DNA from: Paenibacillus sp. YN15
Lineage (GTDB): Bacteria; Bacillota; Bacilli; Paenibacillales; NBRC-103111
DNA length: 49,406 nt
Assembly (NCBI RefSeq): GCF_003285005.1
Contig: NZ_QMFA01000051.1
Location: 1-49,406 of the forward strand
Direction of reading: 5' to 3'
The notes under the pieces are model-generated. The model saw only the letters and a list, made by a program, of their open reading frames with translations, ran no database searches and was not told the origin of the DNA. This document shows positions 7,086-14,996 of the stretch, piece after piece (positions within the stretch are counted from its first letter, which is position 1; the number at the start of each line of letters is the position of its first letter). The translations under genes were made by a program, and so were the position numbers.

Positions 7086-8396
7086 ATGAGAAAAAGAAAG
7101 CGGGTGAGTCCGACGATTATTCAAGACAGCTATGTTTCCGGGCTTCGGCACCTGCGCCGGTTGTCCGCAGTGAAGTCGGAACGGGCCATTGAAATGCTGA
7201 CCCCGGCGGCCAATCCAGGCAGCCACTGCCCGATGCATACCACACTGTCCCTGGCTGGGCGGATGGCCGGTGTGTCCACATTGGTCATCGGCATGCCGGA
7301 ATGCGGAACCTACAGCAAAATGGTGATCCCGGAGCCATTCGGCAAACAAGGCGAGCTTCATTGGGCGTATCTTTTGGACGGCAATGAGGTGGTATTCGGC
7401 TGCAGCAAGGGTTTGGGCGAGGCCATCAAAGAAATGGACGCCGCCGGGGCCCAGGCGATCCTGCTGATTGTCACCTGCATTCCCAACCTGATCGCCGAGG
7501 ATGTGGAATTGCTGGTTCAGGAGCTGGAGCCACAGCTTTCAACGGCGCGGCTGGCTGTGGTGCAGGCCGCCCATTTTACCTGCAGCAGCCATCCTCCCGG
7601 ATTCTGGAGAACCCTGGCCGCAATGGGCAGCCTCATGGATGAGGGCCCGGACACCGGCACTGCCAGGACAATTAACATCATGAGCTTTGGCCCGCCGCGG
7701 AATGCCGCCGGACCGGAGCTGGAGGAGCTTCTGGACGGGCAGGGCTGGCAAACACGCTATCTGACGCCTGCCTCTTCGCTGGATGAGTATCTGGAAGCGC
7801 CCAAGGCGTCGTTAAACCTGGTGGCTTCTCCGCATTTTGCCGAGCTGGCGGCGGTGATGGAGAAACGCTTCGGGATTCCCGCCGTTCAGCTCCATAGCGC
7901 CTACAGCTGCGCGGATATCGGACAGGCTTATGAACGCATTGCCGACATATTGGGTATCCCCCAAAAGGATATCGCCTCCCCTGCGCAGGAAAAGCTGCTT
8001 CGCCTGGAGCAGGAGGCGGAGGATTGCGCCAAGGGCGTCACCTTCGCCATTACCGACGGACACTTGGACCCGCTGCCGTTGGCCGCTTATTGGACCCGCC
8101 TGGGCCTGGAGCCGCTCCTGATCCATATGGAAGGCTTCGGACAGGGGGATAAGGCGTGGGGACGGACCATTGTCAAAAGCGGGCATGACCCGTTGATTTG
8201 CCACATGGCCAACCCGGAAACAGACGCCGCCGTTATTGCGGAGCTGTCTCCCGGCATCTGTGTGGGGCGGCCGCTGGCGCCCCGGGCACCGGGAACAGTC
8301 TACCTGGAGGGGCTGTCGGCACTTGCAGCCACCTGCGGCTACGCCCGCAGCATCCGGATGCTGGAGAGCTTGTGCAAGGCCATACAACAAGAGTAG
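7086..8396 (+). CDS. Nitrogenase component 1-like protein, NifD/BchN-type subunit
   Basis: A 436-residue protein of the nitrogenase component-1 superfamily (Oxidored_nitro fold). Three cysteines fall in the contexts of the NifD cluster ligands: C48 (NPGSHCPMH), C73 (MPECGTYSKM, compare NifD GPVGCGQYSR) and C131 (TCIPNLIAEDVE, compare ECPIGLIGDDIE). The C48-C73 spacing of 25 nearly equals that of NifD (26). The NifD cofactor cysteine (Cys275) is replaced in the stretch LVASPHFAELA, and I see no equivalent of the homocitrate/FeMo-co histidine region. So it is not a nitrogenase, but probably binds an Fe-S cluster in a reductase. ATG 7086 is chosen without a good ribosome binding site; TTG 7083 and GTG 7104 are alternatives. 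It lies 13 nt after a siderophore permease and 16 nt before its partner subunit. The substrate is unknown. Confidence 0.85.
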   Translation: MRKRKRVSPTIIQDSYVSGLRHLRRLSAVKSERAIEMLTPAANPGSHCPMHTTLSLAGRMAGVSTLVIGMPECGTYSKMVIPEPFGKQGELHWAYLLDGNEVVFGCSKGLGEAIKEMDAAGAQAILLIVTCIPNLIAEDVELLVQELEPQLSTARLAVVQAAHFTCSSHPPGFWRTLAAMGSLMDEGPDTGTARTINIMSFGPPRNAAGPELEELLDGQGWQTRYLTPASSLDEYLEAPKASLNLVASPHFAELAAVMEKRFGIPAVQLHSAYSCADIGQAYERIADILGIPQKDIASPAQEKLLRLEQEAEDCAKGVTFAITDGHLDPLPLAAYWTRLGLEPLLIHMEGFGQGDKAWGRTIVKSGHDPLICHMANPETDAAVIAELSPGICVGRPLAPRAPGTVYLEGLSALAATCGYARSIRMLESLCKAIQQE

Positions 8397-8412
8397 CAAA
8401 GGAGAGAGAGCT

Positions 8413-9660
8413 GTGGGATTGTACCGGTTTCGTCCGCCTGCATCAGGGCGGATGGGAATTCTGTGGACCCTGTCCACCATCCGCAATGCCGCTCTGGTGG
8501 AGTTTGGGTCCATGGGGCATATGGTGTATGCGCGGGTCGCACTGGAGCGGATGGGAGTAAGCGGAGCCTGCGGATTATACGCCACGCATTTGAATGAAAA
8601 CGACATTGCCCTGGGGTCAACGGACCGGCTGCTGGAGGCAGTGCGGGCTGTGATGGAAAAGGACGTCCCCCAAGCCCTATTTCTGCTTCCGTCCTCCGTT
8701 CCCGAGATTATCGGAACCGATTTGGGCGCCTTGGCCAAGGAGCTGCGCGGGCTGTACCCGAAGGTGCCGGTGATGGCCTTCGGCAAAGGCGGCTTCCATG
8801 AAGACGCCTGCCATGGCGTGGAGGAGGCGCTGACTGTTCTGGCCCGGGAGCTGGCTTTGCCGCCGGAACAGGAGCAGCAGGCTGCCTGGGAACACAAGGC
8901 GGAGCCCGGCACCTTCAACATCATCGGCTCCTGCGCAGACCGCTTCCGCTTCCGTGCGGAGGCCGCCGAGCTGGAGCGTCTGATGCGGGGAGCTTTCGGA
9001 ATGAAGCCCCAATGCGTCATGACCGCCGGCGCTTCGGTGGACTCGCTGCGCACCTTGGGGGCTGCAAGCCTCAATCTGGCGGTGCGGGGAGAGGCGGTTG
9101 CCGCCGCGGAGCTGCTGCAGGGCAGCTATGGGACCCCTTATGTGCAGGGATGTCCCTATGGCATTGAAGGCACTACCCGCTGGCTGACGCAGGTGGGAGA
9201 GGCCATCGGCTGCAAGCCGGATGCCGGGTTTGTCGGCCGGGAGGCAGCCGAAGCCAAACAAGCCGCCCGCCTGCTGACGCAGACCGTCCGCTACCGCAAA
9301 GGGAAGGCGCGTTTGTTTTTGGGCGGGCCCGCCGAGAGCGTAACGGGAATCAGCGCTTTTGCCCGGGAGGAGCTGGGGATGACGGTGGAGGCTGCTTGGC
9401 GGGACAGTCTCTACGGGGAAAGCGACGCCGTCCCCTTCTATACGGAACGGCAGTGGATGGAAGCGGCCAAGGCTGCGGAGGGTGCTATCCTGATGGCCAG
9501 CGGGCAGACCCTGCAATGGGCGGGCCGCCCGGATACGCTGCAGATTGCCAATCCCGATCTGGCCTGGCGGATCAATCCCCATGCCCCTCCTTTTGCCGGC
9601 TACCGCGGCGCTTTGCATCTGATGGAGCTGTGGGCCAACGAAATGATCCGTGAAAACTGA
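8413..9660 (+). CDS. Nitrogenase component 1-like protein, NifK/BchB-type subunit
   Basis: A 415-residue partner of the preceding gene in the same superfamily. Alignable blocks are FGSMGHMVYARVALE (compare NifK HGSQGCVAYFR), SSVPEIIGTDL (compare TCMAEVIGDDL), FNIIGSCADRFRF, and the C-terminal GTPYVQGCPYGIEGTTRWL. At the three positions where NifK has cluster cysteines this protein appears to have S11, H36 and S95, so it cannot supply the usual ligands. The GTG start at 8413 has AAAGGAGAG 8 nt upstream and gives MGLYRFRPP. The pair is probably a heterotetramer in the cytoplasm with the cluster held mainly by the D-like subunit. No NifH/BchL-type reductase is encoded nearby; electrons must come from a partner elsewhere. 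Confidence 0.83.
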   Translation: MGLYRFRPPASGRMGILWTLSTIRNAALVEFGSMGHMVYARVALERMGVSGACGLYATHLNENDIALGSTDRLLEAVRAVMEKDVPQALFLLPSSVPEIIGTDLGALAKELRGLYPKVPVMAFGKGGFHEDACHGVEEALTVLARELALPPEQEQQAAWEHKAEPGTFNIIGSCADRFRFRAEAAELERLMRGAFGMKPQCVMTAGASVDSLRTLGAASLNLAVRGEAVAAAELLQGSYGTPYVQGCPYGIEGTTRWLTQVGEAIGCKPDAGFVGREAAEAKQAARLLTQTVRYRKGKARLFLGGPAESVTGISAFAREELGMTVEAAWRDSLYGESDAVPFYTERQWMEAAKAAEGAILMASGQTLQWAGRPDTLQIANPDLAWRINPHAPPFAGYRGALHLMELWANEMIREN

Positions 9661-9694
9661 GAAAACTGCAGACCAGAGAAAGGAGGCCGACCCA

Positions 9695-10119
9695 ATGGCC
9701 GCTAAACCGGCAGGCAACCGCTTGAACTTATCGCCCCGGGAACCGGCGTCCGCATTTGCTTTGACCGGCACGGAATGTGTGGGTGGTGGAACGGCAGCGT
9801 GCTGCTGGAGGAGGAGGCGGCCTTCCGGCGGAAGCTGGAGGAAGCGGACGGCCAAGCCCGGAATGGGGAAAGCTCGCAGGAGCCGGAGCGTATGCTGCTG
9901 ATTGCCGCAGGCGGGCATGAAGGGGGAGGCGACAGCCGCATGCTGGAAAATGCCATGGAAATGGGGCAGCGCCTATCGGCTCTTGAATCCCCGCTCCTGC
10001 ATGTATTTGTCAAAGAATTCGACGGCGAGGGCCATATCTCGGTGGTTCCTGCCTTGTTGGCCAAGGGAATCCGCCTGGCACTGGCTAAAACCGCAGAGGA
10101 ACGGGCGTGGAATGTTTAG
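9695..10119 (+). pseudogene. Esterase remnant: start retained, hydrolase core deleted, C-terminus out of frame
   Basis: A strong AGGAGG (9681-9686) and ATG 9695 begin a frame that reads MAAKPAGNRL and then, near 9778, loses any sense. In another frame, from about 9775 to 10119, the product is clearly the end of a siderophore-esterase-like protein: WWNGSVLLEEEAAF and GEGHISVVPALLAKGIRLAL parallel [14 protein letters not shown] and [20 protein letters not shown] of the intact gene at 14115. About 160 residues, including the nucleophile serine, are missing between the two pieces. I read it as a broken paralogue with an internal deletion plus frameshift. A separately translated 114-residue C-terminal protein from 9775 is possible but has no ribosome binding site. 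Confidence 0.7.
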
Positions 10120-10150
10120 CGGTCCAACCGGGGAATTTCGGAAAAAAGTC

Positions 10151-10220
10151 TTGCGAACACAGGCCTATCCACTTATAATGATAACAGTTCTCATTAGAAT
10201 GATAATGCGAATCATTATTA
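10151..10220 (+). promoter_or_regulatory. Promoter with overlapping Fur boxes for the second uptake operon
   Basis: TTGCGA (10151-10156), a 17-nt spacer and TATAAT (10174-10179) form a good sigma-A promoter. Fur 7-1-7 matches overlap or follow it: 10179-10193 (TGATAACAGTTCTCA, 11 of 14), 10200-10214 (TGATAATGCGAATCA, 11 of 14) and 10206-10220 (TGCGAATCATTATTA, 11 of 14). The phased cluster predicts tight iron repression of the operon 10260-15844. Confidence 0.78.
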
Positions 10221-10259
10221 TTAAGGGAAACTACAGCTATGAGGGGAGTAATTATTGTT

Positions 10260-11267
10260 ATGAAAAAGGTTGGTTTGACAGCATCGCTGGTATTGGGTCT
10301 GGGTATGATTCTGGGGGCCTGCGGCAGCAGTGAAAATGCAGCCGATTCCTCCCCTGCCGCTTCCGCAAGTCCTGCTGCCAGCGCATCCGTTGCAGCTTCC
10401 GCAAGTCCTGCTGCAGCTCCGGCGGACCAAGGGCCCAAGACGATTACATATTTGGATAAACAATATCAGCTGGCCGGCACCAAGAACATTGTTGTAGCCA
10501 GCCTCGAGGCTATGGAGGACGCAGCCGTTCTGGGCGTGAAGCCCGTAGGCGCCGTTACCGACGGTGTCAAGATTCCCGACTATATGGCCAAGGCCATGGA
10601 GGGCGCCGTTGAAGTGGGCAACCGCCAACAGCCCAACGCGGAAGCCATTCTGAAGCTGAAGGCCGATGTGATTATGGGCACCTCCAAGTTCCAGGCGGCT
10701 GTAGTGGAGCAATTGAACAAGGTTGCGCCCATGATTCCGATTTCCCACATCTCCTCCAACTGGGAGGCCAATCTTCTGGCTATGGGCCAGATTGCCGGCA
10801 AAGAGGCGCAGGCCAAGGAGATTATCGAGAAATACAAGAAGGACGCCGCTGCCGCCAAGGATAAAATCGCTGCCAATGTGAAGGACAAGAAGGTCCTGAT
10901 GGTGCGTATCCGTACCGGGAACATCTATGTGTATCCCGCCGATGTATACTTCAACCCGTCCTTCTATACCGATCTGGGCATTGCCGTGCCGGAAGAGATC
11001 AAACCGGTAAAGGCCCAGGAGCTTGTATCCCTGGAGAAGCTGGCCGAGATCAATCCAGATTATCTGTTCGTTCAATTCGCCGAGGCCGAGAATAAGGATC
11101 AGCCCAAGTCCCTGGAGGAGCTCCAGAATAATCCCATCTGGAAAAGTCTGAAGGCGGCCAAAAACGGCAAGGTTTTCGTCAATATCGTAGACCCCAACGC
11201 CCAAGGCGGCACCTCCTGGAGCAAGCTGGCCTTCCTGGACAAGGCCGTTGACGCCCTCAGCAAATAA
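10260..11267 (+). CDS. Ferric-siderophore-binding lipoprotein 2
   Basis: A second class III iron-siderophore receptor, 335 residues. ATG 10260 (MKKVGLTASL) is preceded by GAGGGGAG; the ATG 21 nt upstream has no site. The signal peptide ends in lipobox MILGAC. A repetitive Ala/Ser/Pro linker (units like ASPAAS) follows the lipid cysteine, similar to that of the receptor at 3862. The binding fold runs from KNIVVASLEAMEDAAVLGVK to GKVFVNIVDPNAQGG. It is different enough from receptor 1 to suggest another siderophore. It is followed after 5 nt by permease genes in the same operon. Confidence 0.9.
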   Translation: MKKVGLTASLVLGLGMILGACGSSENAADSSPAASASPAASASVAASASPAAAPADQGPKTITYLDKQYQLAGTKNIVVASLEAMEDAAVLGVKPVGAVTDGVKIPDYMAKAMEGAVEVGNRQQPNAEAILKLKADVIMGTSKFQAAVVEQLNKVAPMIPISHISSNWEANLLAMGQIAGKEAQAKEIIEKYKKDAAAAKDKIAANVKDKKVLMVRIRTGNIYVYPADVYFNPSFYTDLGIAVPEEIKPVKAQELVSLEKLAEINPDYLFVQFAEAENKDQPKSLEELQNNPIWKSLKAAKNGKVFVNIVDPNAQGGTSWSKLAFLDKAVDALSK

Positions 11268-11272
11268 GCCCC

Positions 11273-12283
11273 ATGTCGCAAAAGGCGGTTTCACCTTACC
11301 TGATTCTGGCGGTTTCGCCCGTTGCCGTTGTGCTGGTCCTGCTGGCTTCCGTTATGTACGGAGCCAAGTCCATGGATTGGACGACGGTAAGGGATGCATT
11401 CTTCCACTTTGACCCGGATAATGTAAACCATCAGATTGTGCTCCACTCCCGGCTGCCCCGGGCGGCGGGAGCCCTTCTGATCGGCGGATTCCTGGCCATG
11501 TCGGGCGCCATGATGCAGGGGATGACCAGAAACTATCTGGCATCCCCTGCCATTATGGGCGTCTCCGATGGGGCCGCTTTTGCTATTACGGTGACGATGA
11601 TTTTGATGCCCAACGGCTCCTCGCTTGGACTGGTAGCAAGCTCGTTTATCGGGTCGGCCTGCGGGGTGGCACTGGTTTTCCTGCTGTCCTGGATGATTCC
11701 GGGAGGAATGTCCCCTGTGCGCATGGCCATTCTGGGGACGATTATCGGCACCTTCCTGAGCAGTGTTTCGGCGGCGCTGGCCATCTCCTTCAATATCTCC
11801 CAGAATGTCAGCTTCTGGTTCAATGCCCGGCTCCACCAGATGAACCCGGATTTGATCAAGCTGGCCCTGCCTTTGGGACTGGTCGGGCTGGCTGTGGCTC
11901 TCATTCTGGCCCGCCCCATTACTATTATCTCGCTTGGCGATGATATTGCGGCGGGATTGGGCCAACGCACCTTCTGGGTTAAGCTGGCCACCATGGGCTG
12001 TGTGGCGCTGCTGACGGGGGTTTCAGTTGCCCTGGCAGGCAAAATTGCCTTTGTAGGGCTCCTTATTCCCCACATGACCCGTTATCTGGTGGGTGTGGAC
12101 TACCGTTGGGTGATTCCCTGCTCCGGCCTGATGGGGGCTGTTTTCCTGGGGCTGTCAGATGTGCTCAGCCGGTTTATGAACTATCCCTTCGAAACGCCTA
12201 TCGGTGTGGTCACCTCCGCTGTAGGCATTCCGTTCTTCCTGTATCTGATCCGGACGAGGGGAGGCGGCGAACGTGCATCCTAA
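11273..12283 (+). CDS. FecCD-type iron-siderophore permease, system 2, first subunit
   Basis: A 336-residue BtuC/FecCD-family channel subunit. Motifs include HSRLPRAAGALLIGGFLAMS, MQGMTRNYLASPAIMGVSDG, IAFVGLLIPHMTRYLVGVDY, and NYPFETPIGVVTSAVGIPFF. ATG 11273 lies 5 nt after the receptor stop and has no clear ribosome binding site, so it may depend on translational coupling. It pairs with the overlapping next gene. Confidence 0.92.
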   Translation: MSQKAVSPYLILAVSPVAVVLVLLASVMYGAKSMDWTTVRDAFFHFDPDNVNHQIVLHSRLPRAAGALLIGGFLAMSGAMMQGMTRNYLASPAIMGVSDGAAFAITVTMILMPNGSSLGLVASSFIGSACGVALVFLLSWMIPGGMSPVRMAILGTIIGTFLSSVSAALAISFNISQNVSFWFNARLHQMNPDLIKLALPLGLVGLAVALILARPITIISLGDDIAAGLGQRTFWVKLATMGCVALLTGVSVALAGKIAFVGLLIPHMTRYLVGVDYRWVIPCSGLMGAVFLGLSDVLSRFMNYPFETPIGVVTSAVGIPFFLYLIRTRGGGERAS

Positions 12284-13298
12284 AGCCACTCCTGTTCGTT
12301 TGGCGGCTGTAATTGGGTCGGGGCTGTTGTTGTCTGTTGTGGTGGCTATCTTAAGCCTCATCAGCGGCGAATTTGAGCTAAGCGTGTCCGAGGTCATCCA
12401 TACTCTGCTCCGTCTGGAAACCACTCCCCAGCGGGACTTGGTGATTTTTGACTTCCGCTTGCCCCGCATTGTGCTGGGGGCCTTGGTGGGAGCGGGATTG
12501 GCTGCTGCGGGAGCGGTGATACAAGGGGTAAGCCGCAACGGCTTGGCGGACCCGGGGATACTGGGCATCAACGCCGGAGCGGGAGCCGCCATTGTCACCT
12601 TCATGTTCCTGTACCAGGGCCAGATTCGCACCACCGGCTGGTCCGCCATTTTGGCCATGCCCTTCTTCGGTTTGGCGGGCGGTATTGCCGCCGCTGTCCT
12701 GATTTATCTGTTTGCCTGGAAATCCGGCAGGCTGGACCCCCAGCGGCTTCTGCTGACGGGTATTGCCATCAGCTCCGGCTTTGGCGCATGGACGCTGTTT
12801 CTTTCTCTCAAGATGAATGCCTCGGATTTTCAAATGGCTACGGTGTGGCTGTCGGGCAGCATCTGGAGCGCCAATTGGAAGTTTGCGGCATCGATTGCCC
12901 CTTGGCTCGCCATCCTGCTGCCGGTGATTTACCGGAAGTCCTATGTTCTGGATCTGTTCCAGCTGCACGAAAGCAGCGCCATCAGTCTTGGCGTCCGCAC
13001 GGAGCGGGAGAAAACCCTGCTGCTTCTGGCCAGCATCGGCATGGTCAGCGCCTGCGTATCCGTATCGGGAGGCATCGGCTTTGTCGGTCTGTTGGCTCCC
13101 CATATTGCCAGACGGCTGGTGGGACTTCATCACAGGCATATGCTGCCGGTTTGCACCATTTTGGGGATGCTGCTGGTAATCCTGGCGGATTATATCGGCA
13201 AAACGGTGGTTTCCCCCGCCGAAGTGCCTGTGGGCATTGTTGTCGCCATTATCGGCGTTCCTTATTTTGTCACCCTGCTTATGAAACGCCCGGCCTAA
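12273..13298 (+). CDS. FecCD-type iron-siderophore permease, system 2, second subunit
   Basis: A 341-residue FecCD channel subunit starting at GTG 12273, which overlaps the end of the upstream permease by 11 nt. AGGGGAGG precedes it at proper spacing. Motifs are FRLPRIVLGALVGAGLAAAG, VIQGVSRNGLADPGILGINA, GGIGFVGLLAPHIARRLVG, and SPAEVPVGIVVAIIGVPYFV. Overlap indicates coupled translation and 1:1 stoichiometry with its partner. Confidence 0.93.
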   Translation: MHPKATPVRLAAVIGSGLLLSVVVAILSLISGEFELSVSEVIHTLLRLETTPQRDLVIFDFRLPRIVLGALVGAGLAAAGAVIQGVSRNGLADPGILGINAGAGAAIVTFMFLYQGQIRTTGWSAILAMPFFGLAGGIAAAVLIYLFAWKSGRLDPQRLLLTGIAISSGFGAWTLFLSLKMNASDFQMATVWLSGSIWSANWKFAASIAPWLAILLPVIYRKSYVLDLFQLHESSAISLGVRTEREKTLLLLASIGMVSACVSVSGGIGFVGLLAPHIARRLVGLHHRHMLPVCTILGMLLVILADYIGKTVVSPAEVPVGIVVAIIGVPYFVTLLMKRPA

Positions 13299-13314
13299 AG
13301 GAGGCTTGTACCGC

Positions 13315-14109
13315 ATGCTTATGAAAGGCAGCCTGATCAAGGACCAACTGGAGGACCGGGAGATCACCATCTACCTTCCTCCCTCCTGCGGGGCCTGTAA
13401 CCTGAGGCTCCCCCTGCTCGTGGTGCAGGACGGGGATTACCTTTTTGCTTCCAATACAGAGTTTCTGGAATCCAGCTTCGCCCAGGGTAGGCTTCCGGAA
13501 ATGATTATTGCCGGCGTGAAGCCGTTTAACCGGCTGGATGAATATACGCCCTGGCCCGCCCCTGCGCTTGTGCCGGAGCGTCCGGATTTCGGCGGAGGCG
13601 GCCCGGAGTATATCCGTTTTCTGACGGAGCGGCTTCTGCCGTATCTGATGTCCAATTATTACGCCGACGGCAGCCGGGAAATGACCGGCATTATCGGCGC
13701 TTCCCTGGGCGGGCTGCTCTCCTATTATGCGGGCGCCATCCGGCCGGATGTGTTCGGCAAGGTGGGTATGCTGTCCGCCTCCCTTTGGTACCGGGGGATA
13801 ATGGACTTTATCCGCCAGGACGCGCCTTCGGCTGCGGCCCGCAATCAAAGGATGTATATGTCCGTCGGCACCCGGGAAGGGGAGGGCAAGGAGACGGCCC
13901 AGAAGGAGATGCCGGCGCTGAACCGGGAAGCCTACGGGCTGCTGGCCCAGAGCGGGATCGGACCTGACCGGCTGCGGCTGGATGTAGAGGAAGGAGCCTT
14001 CCACGAGCATTCCAGCTTTGTGCGCAGGTTCCCTGAGGCAATGGAATGGCTGTTCGGACAGCCTGCGGGATTTGTGGAAGAGGCAGCGCTCAATTGCAAG
14101 GAGGCGTAA
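13315..14109 (+). CDS. Alpha/beta hydrolase, siderophore esterase-like (Fes/BesA type)
   Basis: A 264-residue putative esterase (PF00756-like). The nucleophile elbow is S130 in GASLGG, and a C-terminal histidine (H230 or H232, FHEHSSF) fits the catalytic triad. The N-terminal VVQDGDYLF resembles the start of the core sheet in ferric enterobactin/bacillibactin esterases. There is no signal peptide, so it acts in the cytoplasm, presumably hydrolysing an imported ferric triester siderophore to release iron. ATG 13315 was chosen from AAAGGAGG 10 nt upstream. It is followed within 5 nt by a second esterase. Confidence 0.85.
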   Translation: MLMKGSLIKDQLEDREITIYLPPSCGACNLRLPLLVVQDGDYLFASNTEFLESSFAQGRLPEMIIAGVKPFNRLDEYTPWPAPALVPERPDFGGGGPEYIRFLTERLLPYLMSNYYADGSREMTGIIGASLGGLLSYYAGAIRPDVFGKVGMLSASLWYRGIMDFIRQDAPSAAARNQRMYMSVGTREGEGKETAQKEMPALNREAYGLLAQSGIGPDRLRLDVEEGAFHEHSSFVRRFPEAMEWLFGQPAGFVEEAALNCKEA

Positions 14110-14114
14110 GCGGT

Positions 14115-14996
14115 ATGGATAAAGCGGTCCAAGAGCCTGATTTGGAGGAAACAGGAGCGGTTCATGTGCCGGGAACCGATTCCTGGGTGATGGAATGGCC
14201 CGAGTCCGGACGGTCGTACCGGATTATGGCGGCGGTGCCGGCAGAGGAGGCCCCTCCGGAGGGGTTCCCCGTGATTTATCTTCTGGACGGGGATTCCTGC
14301 TTCGCCATGGCCGTGGAAACTCTCCGTTTGATGACCCGCAAGCCTCATGGCTATGATCCGGCCATTCTCATCGGTATCGGCTATCCGGCAGGGATGGACG
14401 CCTCCAAGGAGCGGTTCCTGGACTATACCACGCCTGCGGAGGAATCTATGCTGCCCAAGAGGGGCGATGGTTCGCCTTGGCCGGCGGTTGGTGGAGCGGA
14501 GGCGTTTTTGGATTTCATCACCGGAGGGCTGAAGCCGCTGATAGCCCGGCGCTATCCCGTCAATGCCCGCAGGCAGTCGCTGTTTGGGCATTCTCTTGGC
14601 GGCTTCCTGGCGCTGCACGCGCTGTTCACCCGGAGGGAGGAATTTGCCGCTTATGTGGCTGGCAGTCCTTCCATCTGGTGGGCGGATCGGGTGCTGCTTC
14701 AGGAAGAGGAAGTCTTCCGGCAGCAACAGTCGGAGGCGGCGGGCGATAACGGCTCTGGCCCTCCCGCCCAGTTGTTCATCGGCATTGGAGAGCTGGAAAA
14801 AGGGCACAGAAGCCGGATGTGGGAAAATGCGGAGGAAATGGCGGAGCGTCTCTCCTCCAGGCCGCCGGCCGGGCTTATGACCACATTCGGCAGGTTTGAG
14901 GGGGACGGTCATGTGTCGGTAATACCCGCGTTGATTTCCAAAGGCATCCGGATCGCATTATCCAAGTCCCATGACGAAAGAGGGCGTATAATATGA
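14115..14996 (+). CDS. Alpha/beta hydrolase, siderophore esterase-like (IroE/BesA type)
   Basis: A 293-residue putative esterase. It has the core-sheet motif [12 protein letters not shown], the nucleophile S160 in [11 protein letters not shown], and H266 in GDGHVSVIP. This arrangement is typical of IroE/BesA-like hydrolases of catecholate trilactones. ATG 14115 follows AAGGAGG inside the end of the preceding esterase. Its C-terminal half is closely matched by the broken copy at 9775-10119. Its stop overlaps the ATG of the ATPase gene (ATGA). Substrate preference versus the first esterase cannot be judged from sequence. Confidence 0.87.
   Translation: MDKAVQEPDLEETGAVHVPGTDSWVMEWPESGRSYRIMAAVPAEEAPPEGFPVIYLLDGDSCFAMAVETLRLMTRKPHGYDPAILIGIGYPAGMDASKERFLDYTTPAEESMLPKRGDGSPWPAVGGAEAFLDFITGGLKPLIARRYPVNARRQSLFGHSLGGFLALHALFTRREEFAAYVAGSPSIWWADRVLLQEEEVFRQQQSEAAGDNGSGPPAQLFIGIGELEKGHRSRMWENAEEMAERLSSRPPAGLMTTFGRFEGDGHVSVIPALISKGIRIALSKSHDERGRII

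Noticed and set aside
7812-9074. Long minus-strand open frame (420 codons) opposite the nitrogenase-like genes
   Set aside because: It is antisense to well-supported coding sequence and arises from high G+C codon use; no family features or ribosome binding site.
7086-9660. True nitrogenase (nifDK) or vanadium/iron-only nitrogenase
   Set aside because: The FeMo-cofactor cysteine context is missing, K-subunit P-cluster cysteines are missing, and no nifH, nifB or nifEN is present.
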